From: Leptospira meyeri
GTDB taxonomy: Bacteria > Spirochaetota > Leptospiria > Leptospirales > Leptospiraceae
Direction: 5' to 3'
DNA length: 64,000 bases
NCBI RefSeq assembly: GCF_004368965.1
Contig: NZ_SORO01000001.1
Location: 434,001-498,000, forward strand
Part shown: positions 57,548 through 64,000 of the stretch, piece after piece
Position numbering within the stretch: position 1 is the first letter of the stretch
Layout of the letters: every line of letters begins with the position of its first letter
Program-made: the position numbers and the translations under genes
Notes under the pieces: model-generated
Told to the model about the DNA's origin: nothing
The model's input: the letters and a program-made list of their open reading frames with translations, nothing else
Database searches by the model: none

Positions 57548-58639
57548 ATGACAGCAGTTGTGGGAACAGAGAAAGAAACAGACGTTAAAAGAATCCTGGT
57601 CGTAGAAGACGAAAGAATCATTGCCATCAATATTTGTTCTACATTGAAACAATACGGATACAACGCTAAATACGTTTCTGATGCCAATGATGCAATCGAA
57701 CATATCGAAAACGAACATTTTGATCTTGTGTTAATGGATATTATGTTAAACGGTCCCATGGATGGGATTGAAATCGCAACGATTATCAAAAAGACAAAGG
57801 AAATTCCTGTCATTTATTTGACTGCCTATTCTGACGAGGCCACTATCAACCGTGCAAAAGCGACAGAACCTTTTGGTTATTTAATCAAACCATTTAACAG
57901 TCGTGATTTATATATTTCTGTGGAGATGGCAATATACAAATCTCAAGTCCAAAAACACATCCGCAATGTAGAAAGTAGACTCGCAGAAAATCAAAAATGG
58001 GAAACCATCGCCCTTGTCGCCTCTGGAATCTCGCATGAAGTCAACAACCCCCTTACCTCGATCTTGAATTTGGCTGATTTGATTTCTTTGGAAGCCAAAA
58101 AATTAGGTAATCTTTCTTTAGAAGAAAAGGCTTCCAAAATTGCGGAAGAATCAGATCGAATTGCAAAAATTATCAAAAACCTAGTCTCTTATTCGCAATC
58201 GACATCTTCTCAGTGGACTTATTCCAATTTAGGAACTATCCTCAATGACACTCGGTCTTTTCTCCACCAATATTTCTTAAAAGAAGGAATTCAGTGTGAA
58301 ATTGAATTTGGAGACGTCCCACTTGCTTATTGCCAACCGCAAAAGATTAAACAAGTACTCCTCAATTTAATGCAAGACGCACGTGTTCGTGTCAATACAA
58401 GAGAAGATTCCATTGGTAGAAAGATCATAGTCACACTCAAACAAGTGGAAGAAGATGGCACTAGCCTTATCCTCATTCAAATTAAGGATAATGGAGCAGA
58501 GGATTTGATGAAGGGAATTGCACAAATGAATTCCTTAGAAGTAACGAAAAGCATTGTAACAGAACATAAAGGTAAAATGTATCGGGATGAAGAAGAATCT
58601 GCATGGTATTTCACCCTACCAATCATAAAACCGCTATAA
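57548..58639 (+). CDS. Receiver - histidine-kinase-like protein with degenerate ATP site
   Basis: About 363 aa. N-terminal receiver (about 15-130): acidic pair VEDERI, phospho-acceptor Asp in LVLMDIMLNGPMDGIE, conserved Thr/Lys in YLTAYS and YLIKPFNSRDL. Then a HisKA-type helix with the phospho-His in ASGISHEVNNPLTSIL. In the ATPase domain the N box reads LLNLMQDARV (second Asn is Asp), the G1 box DNGAEDLM lacks its second Gly, and the GLGL-type G2 box reads SLEVTKSI. ATP binding is therefore doubtful; it may be a receiver-dimer adaptor or a phosphatase. Divergent from the helicase. Confidence 0.8.
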   Translation: MTAVVGTEKETDVKRILVVEDERIIAINICSTLKQYGYNAKYVSDANDAIEHIENEHFDLVLMDIMLNGPMDGIEIATIIKKTKEIPVIYLTAYSDEATINRAKATEPFGYLIKPFNSRDLYISVEMAIYKSQVQKHIRNVESRLAENQKWETIALVASGISHEVNNPLTSILNLADLISLEAKKLGNLSLEEKASKIAEESDRIAKIIKNLVSYSQSTSSQWTYSNLGTILNDTRSFLHQYFLKEGIQCEIEFGDVPLAYCQPQKIKQVLLNLMQDARVRVNTREDSIGRKIIVTLKQVEEDGTSLILIQIKDNGAEDLMKGIAQMNSLEVTKSIVTEHKGKMYRDEEESAWYFTLPIIKPL

Positions 58640-58646
58640 CATTTGT

Positions 58647-58997
58647 TTAACGATTTTCCAAAACAAGTGGTTTCGGAAATTGAGGGGTTTCTTCTAATAA
58701 TTTAAAAAATAACTGAATTCGGCTGGAGTGTAACATCCAGTTGTCCTCTAAAAACAAACCCGCCAGGAAAAAATTAAAGTCTTTGTAATACAGAAATGAA
58801 ATCTGTGGATTTTTGGTGAAGTCAAGGAGGATGGCAAGAGCCAAACGATTGGCACTCTCATCTGGACCAAAACCCTCCATGGGGATTTGGATGGTTGGTT
58901 CGGGAACCATAAAACAATGTTCCGTAGATCCTTCTCTAACTTTGAGATTGTACCGCAAAGTTCCAGGAATACGCTCTCCAGAGTAGGTTTTTGCCAT
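58647..58997 (-). CDS. Small hypothetical protein (possibly DUF6166-like)
   Basis: A 116-aa soluble protein. It begins MAKTYSGERIPGTLRYNLKV and contains GFGPDESANRLALAILLDF, a layout reminiscent of DUF6166 proteins (from memory, unverified); the C-terminal half LYYKDFNFFLAGLFLEDNWM is hydrophobic and aromatic. GGGAG precedes the ATG. A 15-bp palindrome GCTCAATGTTTGAGC lies 16 bp upstream of the start (59013-59027). Tail to tail with the kinase gene, 7 bp apart. Confidence 0.55.
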   Translation of the reverse strand: MAKTYSGERIPGTLRYNLKVREGSTEHCFMVPEPTIQIPMEGFGPDESANRLALAILLDFTKNPQISFLYYKDFNFFLAGLFLEDNWMLHSSRIQLFFKLLEETPQFPKPLVLENR

Positions 58998-59012
58998 TCA
59001 AAACTCCCGGAT

Positions 59013-59063
59013 GCTCAATGTTTGAGCCTTTTGATTATGTCCATTACATGAATCGTTCTGCAA
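59013..59063 (-). promoter_or_regulatory. Possible promoter and palindrome of the small hypothetical gene
   Basis: On the - strand TTGCAG (59063-59058) and CATAAT (59039-59034) are 18 nt apart, followed downstream by the palindrome GCTCAA-ACA-TTGAGC (59027-59013). Weak, by eye only. The remaining bases up to the LptD start at 59171 show nothing clear apart from TATACT near 59152. Confidence 0.3.
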
Positions 59064-59170
59064 CTTCTTTTTCCGATAAAATACGGAACCTGAGTCCAAA
59101 ATTCTGCCTGGTTTTCCATTGATTTTTTCGCCCGGTGTAAAACTCTCGTTCTATACTTTCAAAGCCCGCT

Positions 59171-62128
59171 GTGCAAAAATCCATTCGTTTCCTCATATTA
59201 TTTTATGGTTTTCTCTTCGGAATGGAAATTCTGGCGCAGGATATCAACGGGCTAAAACTTCTGTTTCCAGAACAACAGGGACAGACAAAAAATGCGCAGG
59301 AAGAAGAAAGAAAACAAACAACGGCACAAGTCCAAAGAGGTCTTGTTAGAAAATCTGTTGATTCCATGTCGGATCGCGAAGTGGAAGACAACCTCCGCAA
59401 TTTAGGACTCAATCCATCCGGTACCATTTACACAAAAAGGGAAAGACTCCGCGAGGCTCTTGTCCCAGAAGAAGAACAAAACTTAACTCCTGAATCTCTT
59501 CTTAGTTCTCAAACCAAAAAAGGACCTCCGATCCAAATTCAAAACGCAGCAGAGGGACAACTTTTAAACATTGATAAAACGAAAGGTGGAGTTCTTGTGC
59601 TTCGTGGTAAGGTTCGATTAAAAATTAGATCTGGCGAACTTGTTGCCGATTCAGTTTCGATTGATGCCAATCGACAAGAAATTTATGCAGAAGGGGGAGT
59701 GGAATACAAAGACGGTACTGCCAAAGTTAATGGCGACCGAATGATCTATGATTTAAAAATCAACCAAGGTGTTGTTTACAATTCAAAATTGAGTATGTTC
59801 CCTTCTCATTTCATTGGGCAAAAAATAAAACGTTTAGATGAAAAGCGTTACCTTTTGGAAATGGGATATTTTACTGCTTGTAATGCAGAACTTCCGCATG
59901 AATCTTTCCAGGCAAAAAAAATCTTTATTCATGATGATAAATCCGTAGTAGCTTATAGTGTTTCCTATAAAGTCGGAGGAACATCCTTATTCTGGCTTCC
60001 TGTATTGTATAACTCCGAATCAGGTAACGGAGTTACAACACAAATTGGTAAAAACAATACCCAAGGTTGGTTTTGGCAAAACTCTTACCAATGGTCTGAC
60101 TCTTATCCAAATAGTATCTTTCTTGCCAACGGATATAAATTCAGATTTGATATGTATGAAAAAACTGGCCAGGCTGCTCAGTTAGAGATGTGGAAACTAT
60201 CTCCCTTTTTGAATTACAATATCAACCTAGGTTATGCAAATTATAAGAATACTGCTATTACACCAGTTTATGAGGATCGATTTAAAAATGGCGGAGTAGG
60301 TAACGTCGCCGTTACAAACAACGTTGATCGAGGGGAAATGTTTCCCAATACAGGGTTACCCTACCGCAATACGGGCGTTAACTATGACCCGTGGTGGAAA
60401 ACAGACATCCGATTGAACGCTAAGTTCAATGATTTTTCTCGTGACTACACAAGAAACGTTCAATTACAATATGAAAATTATAGTAATCGTCAGTTCGATT
60501 ATGAATTTGGAAATAGATACCAACCTTCCAATTCGTTACAGTCCTTATACACTTATAGAGATGTTCGTTTTGGACTCATTCGTAACTTACTCAATTGGAA
60601 CTTAAATTATACGGAAAACCGCGGGGATTTAAGCGTTGGTATTTCCATGAGCCGAACACTTGTGTATCAAATCCAAGCAAACCAATACTTTGCTGCACAA
60701 GACACATTACCAGCAGTAACGATCAGAAACTCAAGTAATATTGGTTTGGTGCCAGGTACAACAAGTCCAATTTATTGGGATTTATTATTCCAAACCAACA
60801 TCAATCGGATTTACGGAGTTCCTCAACAAAAAACGAATCCGACAACTGGCGTTGTTGATCCGAGAAGCCAATACCAAGATTTTGTATTGCGGTCACAAAC
60901 CAATGTAATCGGAGAAACAGGATTTCGTTCTCCAATTGCGATGGGTGCATATATGTCTTTTACACCTTCGGTTTATATGGGAGCAACAAAACAAACGGTT
61001 GAATTTCCTGGCTCCGGTAATGATTTAAACAGCCCTGACCGGGATGTGAACAAAGCATACGCAACACTTCTAAAACAACAATCTTATCAATATGTTCGAC
61101 AATCTCATACAGTTCGTATGGGGATTCCAGAAATATTTTTATCGACCACCTATCGTCGTTTGGATGCTGACAAAGCAGAAGCAAAAGATCCTATTCTTGG
61201 AAATTTAAGACAACATGAAGCAGAGTTTTCATTAGAAAGTTATGCTCTTAATGATTGGGATATTTCTGTTAGAACCATTCGTGATTTACGTCAATTTTCT
61301 TCATCATACAATCCTGGCCTTACGAATATGCAACGTTGGTATTATACCGTTGTTCGAGTTGGTGGATTCTTTGATTTTGTGGATGGATTTACAACACGTA
61401 GACCGAGTCTTTTGGAAAGAAAACGCAATTTCTACTCCGGTATATTCATTAACAATGATTATGTGCACCATACCCCACAAAACAGATCCTTATCAAATAA
61501 CTTAACTGTTTCTTATAAAATGGGCGGGTTTTCATGGCCCATCATTCGTGCATTTCGAAGTTTAGAAATTGGATCTACATGGTATCATGTTTATAAAGAT
61601 AGTTATTTAGACAGTTACCGATTTTTCTTTAAAACTGACGTAAAAGTAACGAGATACTCTGGCCTTGAATTAGAACTTGATTCTCGAGTAACAGAACCAT
61701 GGCGTTTGACTGCACTTGCACAGGGACAATTCTATGCAATGAATACTAGTCCAGAATTATATACTTCACAAACTGGGACCAATTATGACCAAACGACCAT
61801 TTGGGAAGATTTAGCGGCGGGAACGGGTGCCCAAGGCCAAACACAAAGACAAAAAACTGTTTTTAATATCAACCGGTTCATGATGACCTTGAAGTTGGAT
61901 TTACATAACTGGGAGTACCGTTTAGGTTACAGTATGAACCTAAGAGCATTACCGGGAGGTCTTGCAATGAACAACCAATTGACTTTTTACGACCAATCAG
62001 TATACTTTTCTGTTAACTTAACCAATTTTAGTTTTGGTGAATCGTCATCGGCACAAGCCACTCGAGTTCGTTTGTATCGATTCCGCAAACGTCCTCTTGA
62101 CGGAACGACCACAGACCTAACGGAATAA
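59171..62128 (+). CDS. lptD: LPS-assembly protein LptD/OstA family
   Basis: A 985-aa outer-membrane protein that inserts LPS. GTG start; signal peptide FLILFYGFLFGMEILAQ. Residues about 125-230 form the OstA jellyroll (LVLRGKVRLKIRSGELVADS, then RQEIYAEGGVEYKDGTAKVN), followed by FFTACNAELPHESF-type region with Cys, and a large beta barrel to the end (for example WFWQNSYQWSDSYPNSIFLA). An extra segment at residues 67-97 (SDREVEDNLRNLGLNPSGT and KRERLREAL) resembles a SAP helix-extension motif, unusual for LptD. The final RLYRFRKRPLDGT is not the usual aromatic barrel end. It precedes a polysaccharide-priming transferase by 14 bp. Confidence 0.85.
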   Translation: MQKSIRFLILFYGFLFGMEILAQDINGLKLLFPEQQGQTKNAQEEERKQTTAQVQRGLVRKSVDSMSDREVEDNLRNLGLNPSGTIYTKRERLREALVPEEEQNLTPESLLSSQTKKGPPIQIQNAAEGQLLNIDKTKGGVLVLRGKVRLKIRSGELVADSVSIDANRQEIYAEGGVEYKDGTAKVNGDRMIYDLKINQGVVYNSKLSMFPSHFIGQKIKRLDEKRYLLEMGYFTACNAELPHESFQAKKIFIHDDKSVVAYSVSYKVGGTSLFWLPVLYNSESGNGVTTQIGKNNTQGWFWQNSYQWSDSYPNSIFLANGYKFRFDMYEKTGQAAQLEMWKLSPFLNYNINLGYANYKNTAITPVYEDRFKNGGVGNVAVTNNVDRGEMFPNTGLPYRNTGVNYDPWWKTDIRLNAKFNDFSRDYTRNVQLQYENYSNRQFDYEFGNRYQPSNSLQSLYTYRDVRFGLIRNLLNWNLNYTENRGDLSVGISMSRTLVYQIQANQYFAAQDTLPAVTIRNSSNIGLVPGTTSPIYWDLLFQTNINRIYGVPQQKTNPTTGVVDPRSQYQDFVLRSQTNVIGETGFRSPIAMGAYMSFTPSVYMGATKQTVEFPGSGNDLNSPDRDVNKAYATLLKQQSYQYVRQSHTVRMGIPEIFLSTTYRRLDADKAEAKDPILGNLRQHEAEFSLESYALNDWDISVRTIRDLRQFSSSYNPGLTNMQRWYYTVVRVGGFFDFVDGFTTRRPSLLERKRNFYSGIFINNDYVHHTPQNRSLSNNLTVSYKMGGFSWPIIRAFRSLEIGSTWYHVYKDSYLDSYRFFFKTDVKVTRYSGLELELDSRVTEPWRLTALAQGQFYAMNTSPELYTSQTGTNYDQTTIWEDLAAGTGAQGQTQRQKTVFNINRFMMTLKLDLHNWEYRLGYSMNLRALPGGLAMNNQLTFYDQSVYFSVNLTNFSFGESSSAQATRVRLYRFRKRPLDGTTTDLTE

Positions 62129-62142
62129 TTTTCGAGTTTATC

Positions 62143-63543
62143 ATGTTAAAAGAAAGAAGCCAATCCTTCAAACTCCTGTTCATTGTAACAGATTTCTTTA
62201 TTGCACTCACAAGTTTTGTTTGTGCTTATGTGATTCGATATTACCTTTCCCCTGATTCAAGTTTTCAAATCCAAACAATAGATCCCGTAAATTATCTTAT
62301 TTTAGGAATCGTATTAGGATTTTCTCAAGTTTTATCGTTTCTTTCCATCGACTTATACCACCCAAGACGAGGTTTATCTTTTTCTGATGAACTTTTTGCT
62401 ATCATTGCTGGTGTCATTTTAAATTTACTTGTGGTCCTCTCTCTTTTGTTTTTTTTTCGAGGAGAAAGTTTTTCAAGATTAGTCATTGGTTATTTTGCTA
62501 TTTGTACAATCATCCTCACTTCCTTTTCTCATTTTATATTGCGTACCTTTATGCAATACCTACGAAGCAAAGGATTCAATTTAAAATCAGTTCTTATCAT
62601 CGGAACGGGAAGATCAGCTATCAACTTTTCTGAAACCATTAAAAAACATTCCATTTACGGATATATGGTGAAAGGATTTGTTGCAGGGAAAAAAAACTTA
62701 GCTCCTAAAAAACTACAAACGGTCACAACAACAAACAAATTGGAATCTTACGTAGAAGAAAATAACATTGATTTAATTGTATATGCCTTATCTCACGAAG
62801 AAGGGGATTCCCTCAAAGAAGTCATCGACATTGCAGATTTTCATGGCATCGACTTGAAAGTGATTCCTAGTTACGAAGAAATTGTGACAGCAAAAGGTAG
62901 AGTAGAAGTTCTGGATGGGATTCCAATTATTTCTATCAGAAATATACCATTGCGACTGGGTTATAATTTAGTTTTAAAACGCATATTCGATATCTTATTT
63001 TCGTTATTTTTTATCTTAATGTTCAGTCCATTTTATTTGGTCATCGCCTTACTTGTAAAACTAACAAGCAAAGGTCCAATCTTTTATAAACAAGAACGAG
63101 TTGGTCTTGATAATAAAGTTTTTGGTATGATCAAGTTTCGATCGATGGTAGTACAAACCAAAGAAAAATCAGATACTCTATGGACGATCAAGGACGACCC
63201 TCGAGTGACTGCCGTTGGTGCAGTCCTTAGAAAGTTATCATTAGATGAAACACCACAATTTTTTAATGTATTACTTGGTGACATGTCGGTTGTAGGGCCA
63301 AGGCCTGAACGTCCATTTTATGTTGAAAAATTCAGAAACGAACATTTACAGTATATGAGGCGTCATGCTGCAAAAGCTGGTATTACCGGTTGGGCGCAGG
63401 TTCAAGGATTTCGCGGAGACACTTCAATTGAAAAACGAATTGAAGCAGATATCTTTTATATTGAGAACTGGTCTTTATTACTTGATATCAAAATCATACT
63501 ACTCACCCCCCTTAAAACAATTATTGATAGGAATGCATACTGA
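62143..63543 (+). CDS. Undecaprenyl-phosphate sugar phosphotransferase (polyprenyl glycosylphosphotransferase)
   Basis: A 466-aa inner-membrane enzyme of the WcaJ/CpsE type that places the first sugar phosphate on undecaprenyl phosphate for exopolysaccharide or O-antigen synthesis. Four N-terminal membrane helices, a CoA-binding-like Rossmann region with SVLIIGTGRSAINFSE, one more helix (FDILFSLFFILMFSPFYLVI), then the catalytic C-terminal domain: KGPIFYKQERVGL, IKFRSMVVQT, KLSLDETPQFFNVLLGDMS, VGPRPERP and GITGWAQVQGFRGDTS. The donor sugar cannot be told. gatC follows by 9 bp. Confidence 0.92.
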   Translation: MLKERSQSFKLLFIVTDFFIALTSFVCAYVIRYYLSPDSSFQIQTIDPVNYLILGIVLGFSQVLSFLSIDLYHPRRGLSFSDELFAIIAGVILNLLVVLSLLFFFRGESFSRLVIGYFAICTIILTSFSHFILRTFMQYLRSKGFNLKSVLIIGTGRSAINFSETIKKHSIYGYMVKGFVAGKKNLAPKKLQTVTTTNKLESYVEENNIDLIVYALSHEEGDSLKEVIDIADFHGIDLKVIPSYEEIVTAKGRVEVLDGIPIISIRNIPLRLGYNLVLKRIFDILFSLFFILMFSPFYLVIALLVKLTSKGPIFYKQERVGLDNKVFGMIKFRSMVVQTKEKSDTLWTIKDDPRVTAVGAVLRKLSLDETPQFFNVLLGDMSVVGPRPERPFYVEKFRNEHLQYMRRHAAKAGITGWAQVQGFRGDTSIEKRIEADIFYIENWSLLLDIKIILLTPLKTIIDRNAY

Positions 63544-63552
63544 GGAAAACTT

Positions 63553-63837
63553 ATGGATGAAAAAGAATTAAAAAATATTGCCAATTTGGCAAAACTAAAC
63601 ATTGATGATGCGGAAGTATCCTCCATGTTAGGAGACTTTTCTCGGATTGTACAATACGTGGACGAAATCAAAAACTTGGACACATCCAGTGTAGGCGATG
63701 ATGAAATTTATGAACAAATCTTTTATGAATTACGAAAGGATTTAGCTGAAAACGGTTTAAAAAGGGACGATTTAGCAAAAATTGCTCCGGCTTATGAAAA
63801 TGGATATGTTGTCGTTCCAAAGGTGATTGAAACATGA
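63553..63837 (+). CDS. gatC: Asp-tRNA(Asn)/Glu-tRNA(Gln) amidotransferase subunit C
   Basis: A 94-aa Gat[40 protein letters not shown], ending [22 protein letters not shown]. It stabilises the GatAB complex that converts misacylated Glu-tRNA(Gln) or Asp-tRNA(Asn) to the amidated forms. ATGA overlap with gatA. Confidence 0.95.
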   Translation: MDEKELKNIANLAKLNIDDAEVSSMLGDFSRIVQYVDEIKNLDTSSVGDDEIYEQIFYELRKDLAENGLKRDDLAKIAPAYENGYVVVPKVIET

Positions 63838-64000
63838 AAGATTTAATTTTTCTAACTTATTCTGAGATCAAAACGAAACTAAATGAAGGAAGTTTGAGCT
63901 CGAAAGAATTAGTATTAGCTTATATCAAACGAATTGAGGAAGCAGATACAAAAGTAAAAGCTTTTTTAGAGTTCAATAAGGATCGTATTTTAAGCCAAGC
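63834..64000 (+). CDS. gatA: Glu/Asp-tRNA amidotransferase subunit A, 3' partial
   Basis: The first 55 codons of an amidase-family protein: [40 protein letters not shown], then [15 protein letters not shown], the usual GatA N-terminus. ATG overlaps the gatC stop. The rest, with the Ser-Ser-Lys triad, lies beyond the window. Confidence 0.93.
   Translation, partial: MKDLIFLTYSEIKTKLNEGSLSSKELVLAYIKRIEEADTKVKAFLEFNKDRILSQ

Noticed and set aside
1..64000. CRISPR arrays, tRNA or rRNA genes, IS elements, prophage genes
   Set aside because: No spaced direct repeats, cloverleaf-like intergenic stretch, transposase or phage-like frame was seen; nearly all sequence is accounted for by housekeeping and signalling genes.

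Overview
The window looks like a chromosomal segment of a Leptospira species (Spirochaetota). The signs are AT-rich DNA, frequent GTG and TTG starts, a split dcw cluster, a menaquinone gene of the futalosine route (mqnA type), LPS/outer-membrane genes (heptosyltransferase-like, LptD, TolC), many SpoIIE-type phosphatase and c-di-GMP type signalling proteins, and several large proteins I recognise only as leptospiral hypotheticals. A saprophytic (L. biflexa-like) species is my guess; this cannot be settled without a database. I see no phage, IS element, CRISPR array, rRNA or tRNA; this is mostly core genome.

Layout. 1-6.5 kb: the 3' end of a GT9 glycosyltransferase, a Xaa-Pro aminopeptidase and a MarR regulator on +, then a crotonase, an M20 amidohydrolase and a TolC-type protein on -. 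6.6-15.6 kb: a YyaL-like thioredoxin-fold protein on +, then a long - strand housekeeping run rplU-prp-rpmA / obg-proB-proA-nadD-yqeK-LytR_C protein-rsfS, with a terminator after rpmA. 15.6-26.9 kb: typA (+), AsmA-like and a small conserved-looking protein (-), a beta-barrel, GAF-PP2C-TPR phosphatase, amt and a lipoprotein (+), mqnA (-), cheR (+), HIT protein (-). 26.9-34.5 kb: tightly overlapping cell-wall/division run rsmH-ftsL-murE-mraY-ftsW-murG-murC (+), without ftsI or murD. 34.5-37.5 kb: murF-purE-purK (-). 37.6-40.8 kb: oxidoreductase, AarF/ABC1 kinase, lspA (+). 40.9-43.5 kb: a nitrilase-fold protein lacking its catalytic Cys, translationally coupled to a 636-aa protein of unknown function (-). 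43.6-45.6 kb: MoxR-VWA pair (+). 45.7-54.9 kb: an interrupted PrsW-like gene, an outer-membrane-type hypothetical, HAMP-PP2C phosphatase, TPR protein, STAS protein, an unlisted 59-aa ORF, a frameshifted PAS-GGDEF-EAL gene and an M48 protease lipoprotein. 54.9-64 kb: MORN lipoprotein and UvrD-type helicase (-), receiver-kinase with degenerate ATP site (+), small hypothetical (-), LptD, polyprenyl glycosylphosphotransferase, gatC and the start of gatA (+).

Main points for a second look: (1) a nested hairpin over the ribosome binding site and start codon of the GAF-PP2C-TPR gene just upstream of amt; (2) an 11-bp perfect stem ending exactly at the GTG start of the lipoprotein after amt; (3) two disrupted signalling/membrane genes, PrsW by an in-frame TGA and the EAL protein by one extra C; (4) a pseudo-nitrilase coupled to an orphan hydrophilic protein; (5) a Prp protease beside an L27 that lacks the extension Prp normally cuts; (6) perfect palindromes in two promoter regions that could be operators.
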